64,000 nt of DNA from Blastobasis lacticolella (lineage: Eukaryota; Arthropoda; Insecta; Lepidoptera; Blastobasidae): positions 136,501 through 200,500 of the forward strand of contig LR990050.1 of assembly GCA_905147135.1 (NCBI GenBank). Reading direction: 5' to 3'. A program made the translations under genes and the position numbers. The notes below the pieces were generated by a model. The model ran no database searches, was not told the DNA's origin, and worked only from the letters and a program-made list of their open reading frames with translations. This document shows positions 44,261 through 55,908 of the stretch, one piece after another (the first letter of the stretch is position 1; every line of letters starts with the position of its first letter).

Positions 44261-44744
44261 CAACTAGATAAAGTTAACTTTCGAGTCTTTACTCAAATAT
44301 TCAGCGCGCCGAAATTACTCACTTATCGTCGCTAATCGAGTTTCAATTTGATGTTATAATTTCCAGAGCTCATTAGCGTTACAAATCGAGGGCGATTAGA
44401 GGGGCGGGGGGCGCGGGGGTGACAAATGCGAGTTGTATCGCCCGCGGAAAATTGCCCGCTTCCGGCTTCCGCGCCCGCCTCACCCCGCAGGCGCCGACGC
44501 GACACCAAACTGCAGAACATCAAAAAATCAAACTGGAGGCAATCAATCTTTCATGGCTGCGAGATGATGGTCATTAACGGCCAGTAGCAGTTTCCATTTG
44601 TTGTTTCTTACCACCGTTTTAAAGCGGTAGAACAAGCACAGAGAGGCCTCAATACCATTGGACGTATGCCGCCTCTTGCTTTTTCCGTTGCTAATTTTTA
44701 GTAGGTAGGTAGGATCAAGTCAAGTCAAGTTAAGGAGTCCGATT
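44261..44744. other. Unassigned
   Basis: A GC patch at 44,390-44,500. A short stretch at about 44,625-44,670 (AAAGCGGTAGAACAAGCACA) weakly resembles the reverse of the LINE VFYRLYN segment. Confidence 0.3.
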
Positions 44745-44840
44745 TGTCCGAATTATGTACATTAGATGAACTCTATGTACAAAATGCTCTTGCGATGAGG
44801 GAAAACAACGTATCGAAACCTACACATTCAGGCAACTGAA
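44745..44840 (+). mobile_element. SINE fragment
   Basis: ATTATGTACATTAGATGAAC, GCTCTTGCGATGAGGGAAAA and CCTACACATTCAGGCAACTG are the family's middle block. The head and the 3' half are missing. Confidence 0.7.
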
Positions 44841-45397
44841 CTGACGGAACGAAAAAGACTAATTTGCAAAAGGAATAAAGCCCCGTTTTTCGGTCTACGG
44901 TGAGAGGTCTAAGCTGATCTAACGGTTTTTACAATTAATTAGTATCTGCTATCTCTCTATACGCTACTCCGATGGATACCACACGGTCAATTTGCCAACA
45001 ATCGGTTTGTATAGGATGCTATATCAATAGGAAATAGCGACTGGGCCAACACAGGTGCTAGTTGCATTCTGTGCCTAACCTTGCTCCACATACCTATAAT
45101 CTCTCTACTTGACCATGTGTAAAAACGGTAATTCGAATAGGTATCCACAGTGATATCGGTACGTAACATACTCACAAATTAGTAATTTGGAAATGAATTA
45201 CATATTTACATACATACGAATTAGACATTTTTTCTAAACACAAATCTCAATTAAAATGACATTGAAATGTCTATTGCAGCCAAAAAATATTTTCTCAACA
45301 ATCTTCGACCGTCGCATATTGTCGTAATTTAGTGACGTTTTAATACAGTTTTTTGTATAGAGACAATGTCGAATTTAAGATATCACAGCGCGAGAAT
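44841..45397. other. Unassigned AT-rich sequence
   Basis: No recognised feature. Confidence 0.3.
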
Positions 45398-45505
45398 TGA
45401 CCACAGGCCTTTTCCCCGTGGGGGTAGGCAGAGACCACATCGTTCCACTTGCTACAGTCCTGGCAGATCTCACTCGCTTCTTCCACATTCATCAACCTTT
45501 TCGTC
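45398..45505 (-). pseudogene. RTE-type LINE C-terminal scrap
   Basis: Minus strand reads LMNVEEASEICQDCSKWNDV followed by VSAYPHGEK. This corresponds to the CQDRSKW-VSAYP end of RTE-type proteins. About 35 codons only. Confidence 0.75.
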
Positions 45506-45764
45506 GGTTTAGGGCATTTTTGATCCTGATATTTTTTTATTAAATCTCCGATGTAATCGTGATATGTATATTACGGTCTTCCCATTCCAGCGCTGCAGCC
45601 GGAATGCAGCTATTTGACTAATTCTTTTTTTGTTGGGTTTGTAATTTTCAGAACAAAGTTTGTATGCAAGGAAAAAATAGTAGTGTAGGGGAAGTGTAGA
45701 GAAGGGTAAGTGTAGCGTAGTGTAGTCGAAGTCGCGCCGGGCCCACTAGTAATAAATATTTTTT
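45506..45764. other. Unassigned
   Basis: Spacer between two oppositely oriented RTE scraps. AT-rich, no recognised feature. Confidence 0.3.
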
Positions 45765-45990
45765 GTTAATCTTTTCTAAGAGGACGACCCAGAAAAACAT
45801 TCACGGATCAGATCAGTAATGTTCTCAAAAAAGCTGAGGTCCGAAGTGGTAAGAATAAATGGAGATGCATAAAAAGAGTTGTGGATATATGCGAGGCTAG
45901 GGAGTTGTGTCAGGACAGAGTAAAGTGGCGGTCCATAGTCTCTGCCTACCTGTGGGACACAGGCGTGAGCTTTATGTATGTATGTGATGA
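45765..45990 (+). pseudogene. RTE-type LINE C-terminal fragment
   Basis: Plus strand: FLRGRPRKTFTDQISNVLKK, then KWRCIKRVVDICEARELCQD and RVKWRSIVSAYLWDTGVSFM, followed by a TATGTATGTATG tail. The CQD-KW-VSAY signature is shared with the scrap at 45,398. It is the last 75 codons or so, without stops. Confidence 0.8.
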
Positions 45991-46039
45991 ATGTATGTTA
46001 ATCTCTTCACATTCCTTTCAATCCTCTAGAGAGGATTCT

Positions 46040-46260
46040 CTACATGATTTTTATCTTTAATTGACAATCCTTAACTCCTACCATACATATTAACGCTCTT
46101 ATTTCTACTGCATTAATCCTACTTTCAAACTTCTTCTGCCAAACGAGCAACCCTCTATTGAACAGCCAGACAGGCCTTTTGGATACGTTCAGGCTGTTCA
46201 TAAATGCATGTAGTGCTCCACCATATCCCACATTCACTTGCCTTGCATTAAACACTTGAA
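46040..46260 (-). pseudogene. LINE polymerase C-terminal fragment (third RTE-like type)
   Basis: Minus-strand frame: VGYGGALHAFMNS, VWLFNRGLLVWQKKFESRIN and AVEIRALICMVGVK. The order W-Y/F-N, VWQKK, RINAVE-R-L matches the region before the WFGH segment of RTE-related LINEs. Only this middle piece remains. Confidence 0.7.
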
Positions 46261-47234
46261 AGTATCTTAATTGGCCACTAGATCTTCCATTCTATGTAAA
46301 TAAGCAAGACCTTTCTAATAAATAAGTCCCCCATCAATACGATTCAATACGAATACATTAAGAAGTCACAAGGAACATGAAGTAGGGATAACAATTTTGT
46401 TTTTAAAAGCTTTGCAACAATTTGATCGTCCTTCAATCTCGGCCTCCCCGCCCCCCGCGCCCCGCCGCCCCCGTCACGCCCGTCAACGCGAATAGGGCAG
46501 AAAAGGAACATAATAAGTATTTAATTGGTTGATTCTTAATACGAGGAGCGCTTAAGTGGGCATTAGGCTTCCCCGGCGGCGGCGGGGGGAGGGGCTGCGG
46601 CAAGAACGTACGGGGAAAAACAAAATCTCGGAGCGAATCTCTTGTGGAATTATTTGACGTTTGTATTACGGTATTCTCGGGCTCTTCGTAGCGAGAGAGG
46701 CGTGTTGGCTGCTAATTGCGCGCGGAGGGTTGACGCGGCTCCTGCGGTGGCGACAACTGAACAGTAAAAACTTCTTTAAGCGCTTCAGGTACACTCATGT
46801 ACACTTCAGGTACGCTTAAATAAGCCCGAAATTCAACCGTCTTCGGTTCCATGGTGCATGAATATTTCTGTTTTATCCAACTAACCGACTTCAAAATATT
46901 GAAAGGGTGTATTCCTGAGGTAATCCCGTTCTCATTAAGTCCGGATCTGATATTAGGAACCCTGAGAAAACGAATGCTTAGTAGTATCTTGGTCTGACTG
47001 ACGTGGTGCTTAAAAAGATAGATAGGTTAGTACATATCTTTACCACGGCAGAGTCTGATGTAACCTTGAGGAAAGTTGAGGGAAACCGTCAAAAATTATG
47101 GACACATACAGTGTTTGATACGTTTTCATAACTTACTTAGGCATTTTAGTGCCATCACCTCATGCCGCTGAGCCGATGATGAACCTACAAAACCTCTTAA
47201 CGAGGAACAAAGGGATAGTACTGCGATTTATCTT
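46261..47234. other. Unassigned; GC patches
   Basis: GC-rich at 46,440-46,490, 46,570-46,610 and 46,715-46,755. Positions 46,885-46,920 hold an AACCGACTTCAAAATATTGA word typical of a dispersed repeat start. No gene recognised. Confidence 0.35.
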
Positions 47235-47410
47235 TGCATTTTCATAAGAACGGCACTGGTCTAGTGGCAGCTAGCGTGCGAGACCGGATGGGTGACTTTG
47301 AGGCTAGTCGAACACTCGTTAGGTGTGCCTCCTAATAATGTTGGCGGAGCGAGGTTGGCCAAGGTCTTCCGCTGGGCACACTGACACTGGTTAAACAGTT
47401 TAGGGCTCTG
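47235..47410 (+). mobile_element. Possible tRNA-Glu-type SINE relic
   Basis: CACTGGTCTAGTGGCAGCTA near 47,255 resembles the A-box end of tRNA-Glu. A degenerate B-box-like CTAGTCGAACACTC follows about 45 bp later, and GC-rich sequence ends in a TTAAACAGTTT region. No second copy in the window supports it. Confidence 0.3.
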
Positions 47411-47851
47411 TGACAGTATTAATTTTTTATTTACATAATGTTAATTTCATAAAAAAAAATTATTTATTATTACTTATTTTTAAATATTTACTTAGACATT
47501 ACTTCAGTACAACTTAAACGTTGTATTCATCATTTTTTTTCCTTGATAGGTACCAACTTCCCTAAAATGACAAACGAGCAGACCCACCCCATGCAAAAAT
47601 AATAACATGTAATATTACATACTCGTATTGATCTTACGTGGAACCACGGGGGTCTCTTCACGAGGACGCATGCCGACATGGCTTATTTAGGTTGATACTG
47701 GCTCACTTATCTTATAATCCGAAATATAAACACACGAAAGAGTTCGGTACACTCTCGGTATCTCAAGACAAAGTGGCTAAGGGTGATGCAACTACGCATT
47801 CGAGGCGCGTTCGCGAGATTCGGAAGCACCCTAAGGACTTGTGATGATTGT
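47411..47851. other. Unassigned; one repeat B tail scrap
   Basis: Positions 47,566-47,590 (AATGACAAACGAGCAGACCC) are a reverse repeat B tail. A 68-codon frame at 47,638-47,844 has no recognisable domain. Confidence 0.35.
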
Positions 47852-48095
47852 ATTTTTTTTATGTTATGCGGTAGGCAAACAGGTAAGCGGGCCACCTGCT
47901 GGAAAGTGGTCACCGCTGTCTATAGGCATTAGCAACGCCAGGGGTAGCGCCAGTGCGTTGCCCACCTCTATAACACGTTGCTCAGGCAGCAAAAAGGCAA
48001 ATGCCCCTCCACTGCCAAAGCCACGGTTCCCCAAATCCCCAGCACATGGAGCACTAGACCTTACTCACCCGCAGAAATACAATATTATTTAAAAT
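47852..48095 (-). mobile_element. LINE 3' tail copy
   Basis: A poly(T) at 47,852-47,860 and ATGTTATGCGGTAGGCAAAC, GGGCCACCTGCTGGAAAGTG, CACCGCTGTCTATAGG are the reverse of the intact LINE's tail. The part beyond 47,970 matches 27,940-28,015. It is 5'-truncated. Confidence 0.8.
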
Positions 48096-48344
48096 AGAAT
48101 TGTTTGGCTGCGATGTATGTTTGTTTTCCATCACTGTCTTGAAGTGTTTCTTTGTCATCGCACCTGCTTTAAGGAATGTATACAGAGTGCATATGTCAGA
48201 AGCTTTCAATTCGAGGACAGATACCTATAGTCTTGTTTTAGAAGAATAAAAACAATTGGATTTTTAAAAATAAAATTTTCATTTCTTTTATATCAGTGTA
48301 TTTTTAATAAATAACAGACCGAGACTTCCATACAAACGATTTTA
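48096..48344. other. Unassigned AT-rich sequence
   Basis: A short repeat word at 48,059-48,125 is shared with 6859-6940. Otherwise nothing recognised. Confidence 0.3.
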
Positions 48345-48652
48345 TATAAATAACTTGCTTTTGCCCACGACTTCGTCAGTGTAGACCATTTTTTATGTTA
48401 TTCAGTTATTTTCAAATGCAACATATATTGAACCCGTTCTCGTTCTAAGCAGCCGCTAGTAAAAATATCAAAACACAACAAAAATATATGAATATGAAAT
48501 ATATGAACTTTTTTAAATAACTTGTGTAATTTTCACCCCCTAGTCCAGCCAACTCCAGGGGTTAATTTCCAGAAATCCGTTCTTAGTGCTTACTTACGTC
48601 ATTAGAAACCTCCATGCAAAACTTCAAGCTTCTATATAAGTTGATGTTTATA

Positions 48653-48680
48653 GCTTCTAGCTTCTATATTTATATAGAAG
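48653..48680. repeat. AT-rich palindrome in repeat D
   Basis: AGCTTCTATAT, a two-base centre and ATATAGAAGCT form a perfect short hairpin. CTTCTATAT words recur around it (48,630-48,735). Confidence 0.8.
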
Positions 48681-49114
48681 CTTGATAAATACTAGATCGA
48701 TAGATAGACTAGCTTGCTAGATAGCTTCTATATAGCAGTTTCGCCTTAAGTTGTTAAAAGTTACTCAACAACAAAATTCCAACCCCTGTTTCACCGGTTT
48801 AATACCGCGTACCTTTGTTGACTAGCCGGATATTTTGACATAGTATGCATCGTGGTCACGGGACGACTGCAGAGCTGCGAGCGCCGGACGGCGTTAGTTA
48901 ACGATAAAGCGACCCACCTTCGCAAAAGTTGTCTGCTACTACCGGAACTCGAAGTCACTTTTAAGTCACGGCACACCGTATCACTTACTTTTTTTGTCAT
49001 ATTTCGATCTGATTCTGGTTTTAGAGAATGAGTCACTGGTGACCAAGTATTAAATAAAAAAAAATAAAAAAACATTATTTAAGGCCGATTGACCCATAAT
49101 TGCATTACATGGGT

Positions 49115-49345
49115 AATATGTCAAACAATACAATAATATAATTTATTACAAGCGAGACAAAACTCAAAAGCATAGGTACTATAACAGATACAGATATATA
49201 GGTACAGACTATAGCTACTCAAAGACCTAAATCACCACGTTCGTACAAATGCTGAGATGTAGACTGGTCCAGTGCTTATTGAAGCGATTGTCCAGCCGGT
49301 CCGCTATCACAGCCAGGATATTCGATAAATTAAATCCGTCATCAC
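49115..49345 (-). pseudogene. LINE polymerase C-terminal scrap (family C)
   Basis: Minus strand reads NILAVIADRLDNRFNKHWTS, then LHLSICTNVVI, matching the SILAMIADRLGCPYM end of the fragment at 25,466. An AT-rich 3' UTR follows. Only about 40 codons remain. Confidence 0.7.
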
Positions 49346-50250
49346 GATTAAAATTAGGATATTTCGTGATTTCGATGGCTTCCCTAACTAAACGTCTAGC
49401 GAAATATCGTTCGTAGATAACTGTACACCTGTTTCACCTACCCGAAGGACAAATTTATAAAAATCTTGATTTACAAACATTGTTAATTTTTTGTTTGGTA
49501 GAATATTTATACTCAGTTTCATAAATGGACTAAAGTTATAAAATGTTTTAAATAAATTTTCACCACATGTTAAACCATAATAAGAATGATCTATGCAAAA
49601 TTTAAAGCTCCTACCGGTTTTGTCTGTGCATTGTTAGCAGTAACTGAAAATAGTTCCATCCCATGTTTTACATCCCTAAAGGACGAACTTATAACATCTT
49701 GAATTCCATTCTTAATAATTTTTTTGTATAATATTTATACAAAGTTTTAAATGAATCCGCTGAAGGAATAAAAGTTTTCATACAAACTTTTACCCCGCAT
49801 TTCACCCCCATTTATCCCCATTATATCACACCCTTAGGAAATGATTTCCAAAAATGCCTTCTTGCGGGTCCATCATTTAGCAAATCTCCATAAAAAAGGT
49901 AACCTGCTAGATCCAAATTGTCAAATTTTCACCCTCTATTTTACCCCTATAGGGATGAATTTCCACCTACGTCATGCAGTAAACCGCCATGCAAAATTTC
50001 AACCTTCTAGGCGTAGTGGTTTTGGCTCTGCGTTGTCATTTAGCAGGCAGTCAGAAACGTCAGAATTCCAAACTTCCATCCCCTGTTACAACCCCCTAGG
50101 GAACAAATTTTCAATAACATTATGTTACATTTATCTGTACAAATTTTCAAGTTAATCCACTGAAGGAATAAAAAGTTGCATACAAATTTCCTTGCCCTAT
50201 TTGACTCCCTCAGGGGGAGAATTTCTAAATCCCTTCTTAGTGTGCGCCTA

Positions 50251-53200
50251 CGTAATATCGTCGCCTTCCTTGCTAACTGTCATAACTAACACTTTGCAAC
50301 TTTTCAGGACAACCCTCTTTCGGCTGAGCGCGTGTGGTTTTTGCGCCGTAAGTCGGCTGGTTTTGGTCGTCGAGCCAACGACAGACGTACCGGTGAATTG
50401 TAATTGTAGCGTGCCCGTATCAGTGGCTGGTGACAACGTTCTGTTCATGTACCTATATTACCACTTATACTTTTAAAGTCATAAACAGTTAAAACATTTA
50501 TATACGAGTTCTTTTGCTAAACAACTACCTACTACTAAACCGGGTTACCGTTTACGACAAAATAACTCCGACAATCCCATTTTTGGCATAATTTAGGAAA
50601 TAGGTACCTCATACTTTTAGTTTAAAATATTCGAAACTTATAAATTTTGATCGAATTATAATTGGAAACTAAAATTGGCTGACTATGTAAGTATTTGAGG
50701 CGCTCGGCACGGGCTGGCACTATTCGACAATGATTGCTGTAATAGGAATACTGGGGTGCGGCAAATCGGGCTGTAGAATTAGAATTTATTGTAGACAATT
50801 TGATCGGGACATTCCCTTCGTCAATTACCGACAACTAGATGTTGTCCGCAACTTAAAAATAACAATATACCGTCACGGGGTGCCAATCGGCTTCAAAGAC
50901 TGTTCAGCCAGTCTCAGGCTCCCCAGCGGGAAAGCTGGTGAACTTCGCTTTGCCAGCGGTAATTAGAACGCACACCTAACGAGTGGCGAGCTCGTTGCGG
51001 TGCGGAAACACGGCAACTTCATCAGCGGTAAATTCGATCGTTATAAACTTTAACTCCGTCTCTCAATATCCTACACTGTCCCTTGCACTGAGTAACTACA
51101 GTCTTATACAGTATCTTAAACTTAACATAGAGACAGATCCAGGCTGAAGGTCTTAAATACAGTGCACATTAGACACCATAATTTTTAAAATACAAGCAAA
51201 TGAGATGGTTAATTACGCTCATTTCATGGCGTTGACATATAGGTATGTAGATTAATTGAGGCAAAGAATGTCTATTAGTTTATGTATCAGATATTGTATT
51301 GGCGACACATTCGTACAATAGGGTTGTAAAAGGAAGTGTTGTTGGTATAAACATTACAAATTACTGCTGTGGTTACGATTTCTGTAATAGGAATTGAAGT
51401 TCAGAAGCGAAATATACGTATTTTTACTTTTTCAATTTGACTTGCTTTCAAATAGAACAAGACGCCTCCAACATCGAAAATAATGAAACAAAATAGCTAT
51501 TTAACAGGCCTGTCGGTCCGCAAACACGGGAGCCGTTGCTAATGTCGTACAACAGAAATGTTTGCTGTAAAGTTGAAACTTCCCAAGCCGTTCCCGTGTT
51601 CGGGATCGGTCATTAAGGAAATTGGAACAAAATGTCGTTTTCCGTTCGGCCGCTCCCTCACCTGTTTGTCTCGCAGCGCCGGAGCAAATAAATCCTCGCC
51701 GTTATTTACTTTAGTGCCTTGGGATAAAGAAAAAATATTTGCAGGGATTCGGGGTTATTACAGGCTGATATATACGAGCGAAGACGGGATAACGGCGCCC
51801 GGCGGTGCCGCCCGCCCCGCGCCCCCCGGGAAAAAACGCCGCGCCAGCACAACATTCCAACTACTCCACGGAACTCGTTCATTATCTCATTTTCATGAGA
51901 ACTGAATTCGCTTTAGCTAAAGTTCTGGGAACAGATCTTAATTAGTTGCAAACTTCAGCCAGCGTCGCCATTCGCTGCGAGCCGCGACGGGCTGCAGATT
52001 ACCGCACGCCGGCGCGGCGGCGCGGCTAGCTGCGGGCGGGCGACGCGACGCGCGACGCGGGGCGGCGGCCCTCCACTCCGGCCACTACAAACGGTGCAGA
52101 CGCAAATTGCGAGACTCCTCATCACATTCAAAGGGCGCTTTGTTTGATACAACATTTCGCCCCGCACGTCATTACAAACTTTGCAAATTAAATGCGGCAC
52201 ACAACTATTAATTTTAATTAGGCACTAAATTTGATCTCCGGCACGCTGAGCGTGTGTTTAGGGCAAAGTCCCCAGTTTTTGTCGATAGGTGGGCTTTGTA
52301 AGGTCTAGCATAAGAGCTACCGCGGCCGCCCGATAAGCTTCCAATAGTCAGTGTCGATGTTGCCGGAGAAGCTGCCCCAGCGCGGCCGGACGACAGTCCC
52401 GGACGCCGGAACCGCCCGCGCCGCCGCTCGCGACTCCGCTCCGTTGTGCGCTTTGCCATCAAATAAACTTTTCACCCGCAGTCGACGCCATGGCAGTTTC
52501 TGTTTGATACACAAACTCGTGTAAAGTTTCCGCTAAACTAATTAATGTTTTCTCTGTACCCATTCTCGTACCGCCGCCCTCTTCGAAACAGATAATGATT
52601 TTAATGTAACGTAATCTAATTATAACTGTCTTTATTCTCCGTCATGCGGGGCCGTGTCAAACGGAGCCGTCCGTTCGTATTTATTTTCAACAGCTAAAAT
52701 CACGATTAATCTCTGGAGTTTCCAAGAAATAATATCAATGGCTAAATAATAATTTTGAGAAGCATCGGAAATGAACGATCGTTTCCCGAAGGCCGGGTAT
52801 TCCGGCCCGGGCGGCCGCGCGCCGTGATTCATTATGGCGCAGTACAAATTGTTTTTGTATTCAGTTTCTGCTGCCATGTGCGAATAAATTGGTCGCTCTC
52901 GTGAGCACGTCCTAGGTCTTATAGGGGGCGTAATATTGAATAGGCTGTATTACTGTGTCGTTGCTCTGGGGCGAAGTGGTTTTCGTCGGAGTGCGTGGCT
53001 GGCGCCCGGCGCGGGACCGCGCGTCATTAGCATAAGCCCTCGGCTCCTCGGCGGCGCGCGCGTCGCGGCGCGTGTGATAACAATTGAACAAATAAGTCGC
53101 GGTCCGCAGTAAATAAACATTACTCGGCCGCAAACACCTGCAGCGCCCCGATACCCCCCGCGCCGCGCCCCGCCCCGCGCCGCCGACTCCACGCAAACAA

Positions 53201-54623
53201 AACGTTTGCCACAAAATTGTAATGTCAGAAATAGCTTTCATCATCCATTATAATAACAGAATTTCGTTTTCTCTTCCATAGTTTATTCTGAGCAAATATT
53301 TTCTCGCCTCCGCCGCTCTAAAGCCCGGCTCCGGTTAACATTGAACTGGTTACTGAAGCCAATTCCAGCACGGAGTAGGTATAAAAACAACACTTCCATT
53401 CGAGCAAAGAGGACTTAAGTAAATGGTAATAAACCCAGCCCCAATCGGCGATGAATCGCACTGAGCTAACAAACAATAAAGTTAAGGGAGTTGTGATTTG
53501 ATACAGTTTAAATATACGTAATATGAGCACACACATCCACTTGAATTACCTATTTGGCTCATTTACATTTAAACCCAGTTTTGTGCCGTCTTCCCGCGCC
53601 CTTCCACTCCGCATAATATAAATTCTCAAAGTAAATCCGGCGTACTCCCGATGATTGCTCGGCTTTTACGTCTGAATCCTGGCAAAGTGGATTTACGAAC
53701 GCTAACAACATTAGGAGCGGGGGCTGCCGGCCGCCGGGCGCCGGGCGGGCAGCGGCTGCCGCCCGCCGCTTGCTGCCCGCCGCCTGCTGCCCGCCCGACG
53801 GCCGGCGGCGGCGGAAGCGTCCGGCGAAGCGCGGACCGCCGCCCACCCGCGCCCGTGACGTGCCAATTTTTAATGCACACGTTCCACATTTCCCGCCCCA
53901 CTTGCAACGTGCTACATTACAACTTTACGTTGCCTATAAAAGAGATTCAAGCCTCTTAAAATTCGGTTCGCCGCTCTATACGTTAATATGATCAAAATTT
54001 GTCGCCCTAGCGGAACGGGGCTTGAATAAAGTACATTTTCAGTGGGACATGTCAACCTTAATTCACCCGGTATAACCCGGGCCCGTATCGATGTAGCTGT
54101 GGAGAATAAAATAGTGGGCCGTGTTCGGAACGGGGTTATTTCTATATGCGAGGTGGCATATCTGGAGGCGGGCGGCGGCGGACAGCAGCGCACAAAGCGC
54201 GTCGCCTGTTTGCGCTCGGCCGCAGCGCCGCCCCGCCGGCCGCCGACGCTGCGCTTTATTAAGACGAGAGGCGAGCGCCTCGCTTTGTCACAAAGGCAAT
54301 CTCGGTAGCGACATTATACATCAGCCGCGTTGCCCCTCAAAACAAAAACTGTTATTAGTGCTGGCACGAAACAACAAATGTTACAATAGAGTGGGGCATT
54401 CCTGAGCATGGAAATGTGTGTCATTAGTTTTAATAGCGAGATTGGATCGTAATTGGTTTCGTGGAAGCGGGCGCCCGATCGACGTGTTTGTCCACATAGC
54501 GTGCTGCCCGCCTCGCCCCGGCCGCCCCGACCGACTCTTTCTAGTTCAATAGGTCCAGCCCGATTCCTAGTGGGTGTTCAATGTGTTCATATTCGAGTTT
54601 TGAATGTTTGTTATTCCAGCGTA
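50251..54623. other. Transposon-poor GC-island mosaic
   Basis: No transposon or gene recognised. AT-rich to about 51,500, then GC islands at 51,790-51,850, 51,970-52,080, 52,320-52,450, 52,800-52,830, 52,990-53,180, 53,715-53,860 and 54,160-54,260. GCGGCCGC lies at 52,322 and 52,811. The islands produce overlapping frames on both strands, which I regard as chance. The pattern matches 33-41 kb and suggests regulatory or intronic DNA. Confidence 0.4.
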
Positions 54624-54987
54624 GGGGAGACAGGGGCATGTACTAACAGATTTTACTATTTTATCAATTGAACGGAATTTATACTAGCTAGGGATATAAT
54701 TTTTAAACCCTTTGAAGCGTCAACTACCTCTCTATGATTTTTAATTAAAAACCCCAACTAATGCCTTGTATTTTAGCCGCAAACATACGTTTTATAAAAA
54801 AAGATACTTGTTAATATTTGCCCCAGTTTGGGGGTAAATTTTAACTACCTTGGGGTAAGTATTAACAATAGTACCTTGATATGATTATGATAATATTTCA
54901 TAAATATGAGTAGAAAATAAAAGAGAGTATATCATATTTAACGTTTATACTATCAGAAAGTTATCAACTTGTAATATTAAATTCATT

Positions 54988-55018
54988 TTTTGTACTATTT
55001 GTGGCAAATAGTACAAAA
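54988..55018. repeat. Perfect palindrome, 14-bp arms
   Basis: TTTTGTACTATTTG and its exact complement are separated by TGG, immediately to the left of a SINE fragment. Confidence 0.95.
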
Positions 55019-55145
55019 GATCCAATCTGGTCAGGTTGCCCTGGTACCAGGGTCACGGAGTCAGATAGCAGTCGCTCCGCCAAATCTTGGATCATGGTCA
55101 AGGCAAACCCCGGGCCGGGATATTAACGCCAAAATGATTATTATA
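55019..55145 (+). mobile_element. SINE 3' part inserted in the TA-flanked transposon
   Basis: It starts inside the family at GATCCAATCTGGTCAGG and continues through ACCAGGGTCACGGAG, CTTGGATCATGGTCAAGG and GGGATATTAACGCCAAAATG to an AT-rich tail. 5'-truncated. Confidence 0.85.
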
Positions 55146-55177
55146 ATATTTTTCAAAAGAGTATTTGTTGCATAAAA

Positions 55178-55469
55178 AAACTTTTTAGCGTTAATGTCCC
55201 AGTTGTGCTCTTTCGAGGGCCCGGGGTCCGCCTTGACTATAGTGGAGCGACTGCCATCGGACCTCCATGACCGTGCTACCAGAGGAGCCTGACCTGAATG
55301 GATCATGGTTACACATTCAGTCGCCTGAATGTGCAAGTTTCGTCACGATGTTTTCCCTCACCGTAAGAGCATTGGTTAGGTTTCAACTAATGGACAAAAC
55401 TCATGGCCGCATAGGATTCGAACCTAGTACCTCTCGCTTACGAGTCGGATACCCTAACCGCTCGGTCAT
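55178..55469 (-). mobile_element. Near-full-length SINE with 11-bp target duplication
   Basis: Reverse orientation, from the 3' end GCGTTAATGTCCCAGTTGTG through GACTGCCATCGGACCTCC, TTCCCTCACCGTAAGAGCAT and the B box GGATTCGAACC to the A box complement CTAACCGCTCGGTCA. It is flanked by GTTGCATAAAA at 55,167-55,177 and 55,470-55,480. This is the clearest retroposition signature among the SINEs here. Confidence 0.92.
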
Positions 55470-55908
55470 GTTGCATAAAATACACGGGGGTAAATATTAA
55501 CATGTTAATACTTGCCCCATACGATTTGTTAACACTTGCCCCAGAGGCAGATGTATCACAAAAATATAAATCAAAGAAAAGTACATTTATAATGTGGTTA
55601 AATGGAAACAAAATACTATACGAGATGATATTTACTACCATTTAAAATAATTTCAGTCCCGTTTACGTAAATAATTAAGCAACAAATCAAAAAACAACGA
55701 GTTAAATAATGTTCTTTTACGTGACAAAATTCACGCCTCATACATAACCTTGCTCTGCGGCATGCCATTGGCGACTGATAGGTCGCAACATGTCTGTGGT
55801 CATTCACTGACGCCTATAACTGTATGTACCTCAGTCGTTTATGTATAGATTGGCGGCAATCGGCCTGTTAATACATACCCCCGTTAATACAAGCCCCTGT
55901 CTCCCCTA

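Larger units (their letters stand above)
48345..50250. repeat. Composite of repeat D-related sequence, partly in tandem
   Basis: It opens with AACTTGCTTTTGCCCACGAC, as repeat D does. Within it, a unit with a period of about 400 bp is repeated: GGTTTTGTCTGTGCATTGT at 49,617 against GGTTTTGGCTCTGCGTTGT at 50,018, and AATCCGCTGAAGGAATAAAA at 49,752 against AATCCACTGAAGGAATAAAA at 50,154. A third partial unit lies at 48,525-48,640. A LINE scrap (49,115-49,345) and an AT-rich palindrome near 48,660 interrupt it. Confidence 0.6.
54624..55906. mobile_element. TA-flanked non-autonomous DNA transposon with iterated 15-bp motif
   Basis: Terminal inverted repeats of 24 bp (22 identical) begin GGGGAGACAGGGGC at 54,624 and end with its complement at 55,906. 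Both ends are bordered by TA (54,622-54,623 and 55,907-55,908), as expected for a Tc1/mariner-type insertion. A motif close to GTTAATACTTGCCCC occurs nine times inside, in both orientations. There is no transposase frame. Two SINEs are inserted. Without them the element would be about 860 bp. Confidence 0.8.

Noticed and set aside
50730..50966. Plus-strand frame with a GxxGxGKS-like start
   Set aside because: The P-loop resemblance is a single short word; there is no Walker B or fold-like continuation, and the frame is only 78 codons.
53559..53959. Several overlapping frames of 90-100 codons on both strands
   Set aside because: All are products of a GC-rich low-complexity stretch (CCGCC and GCTGC words).
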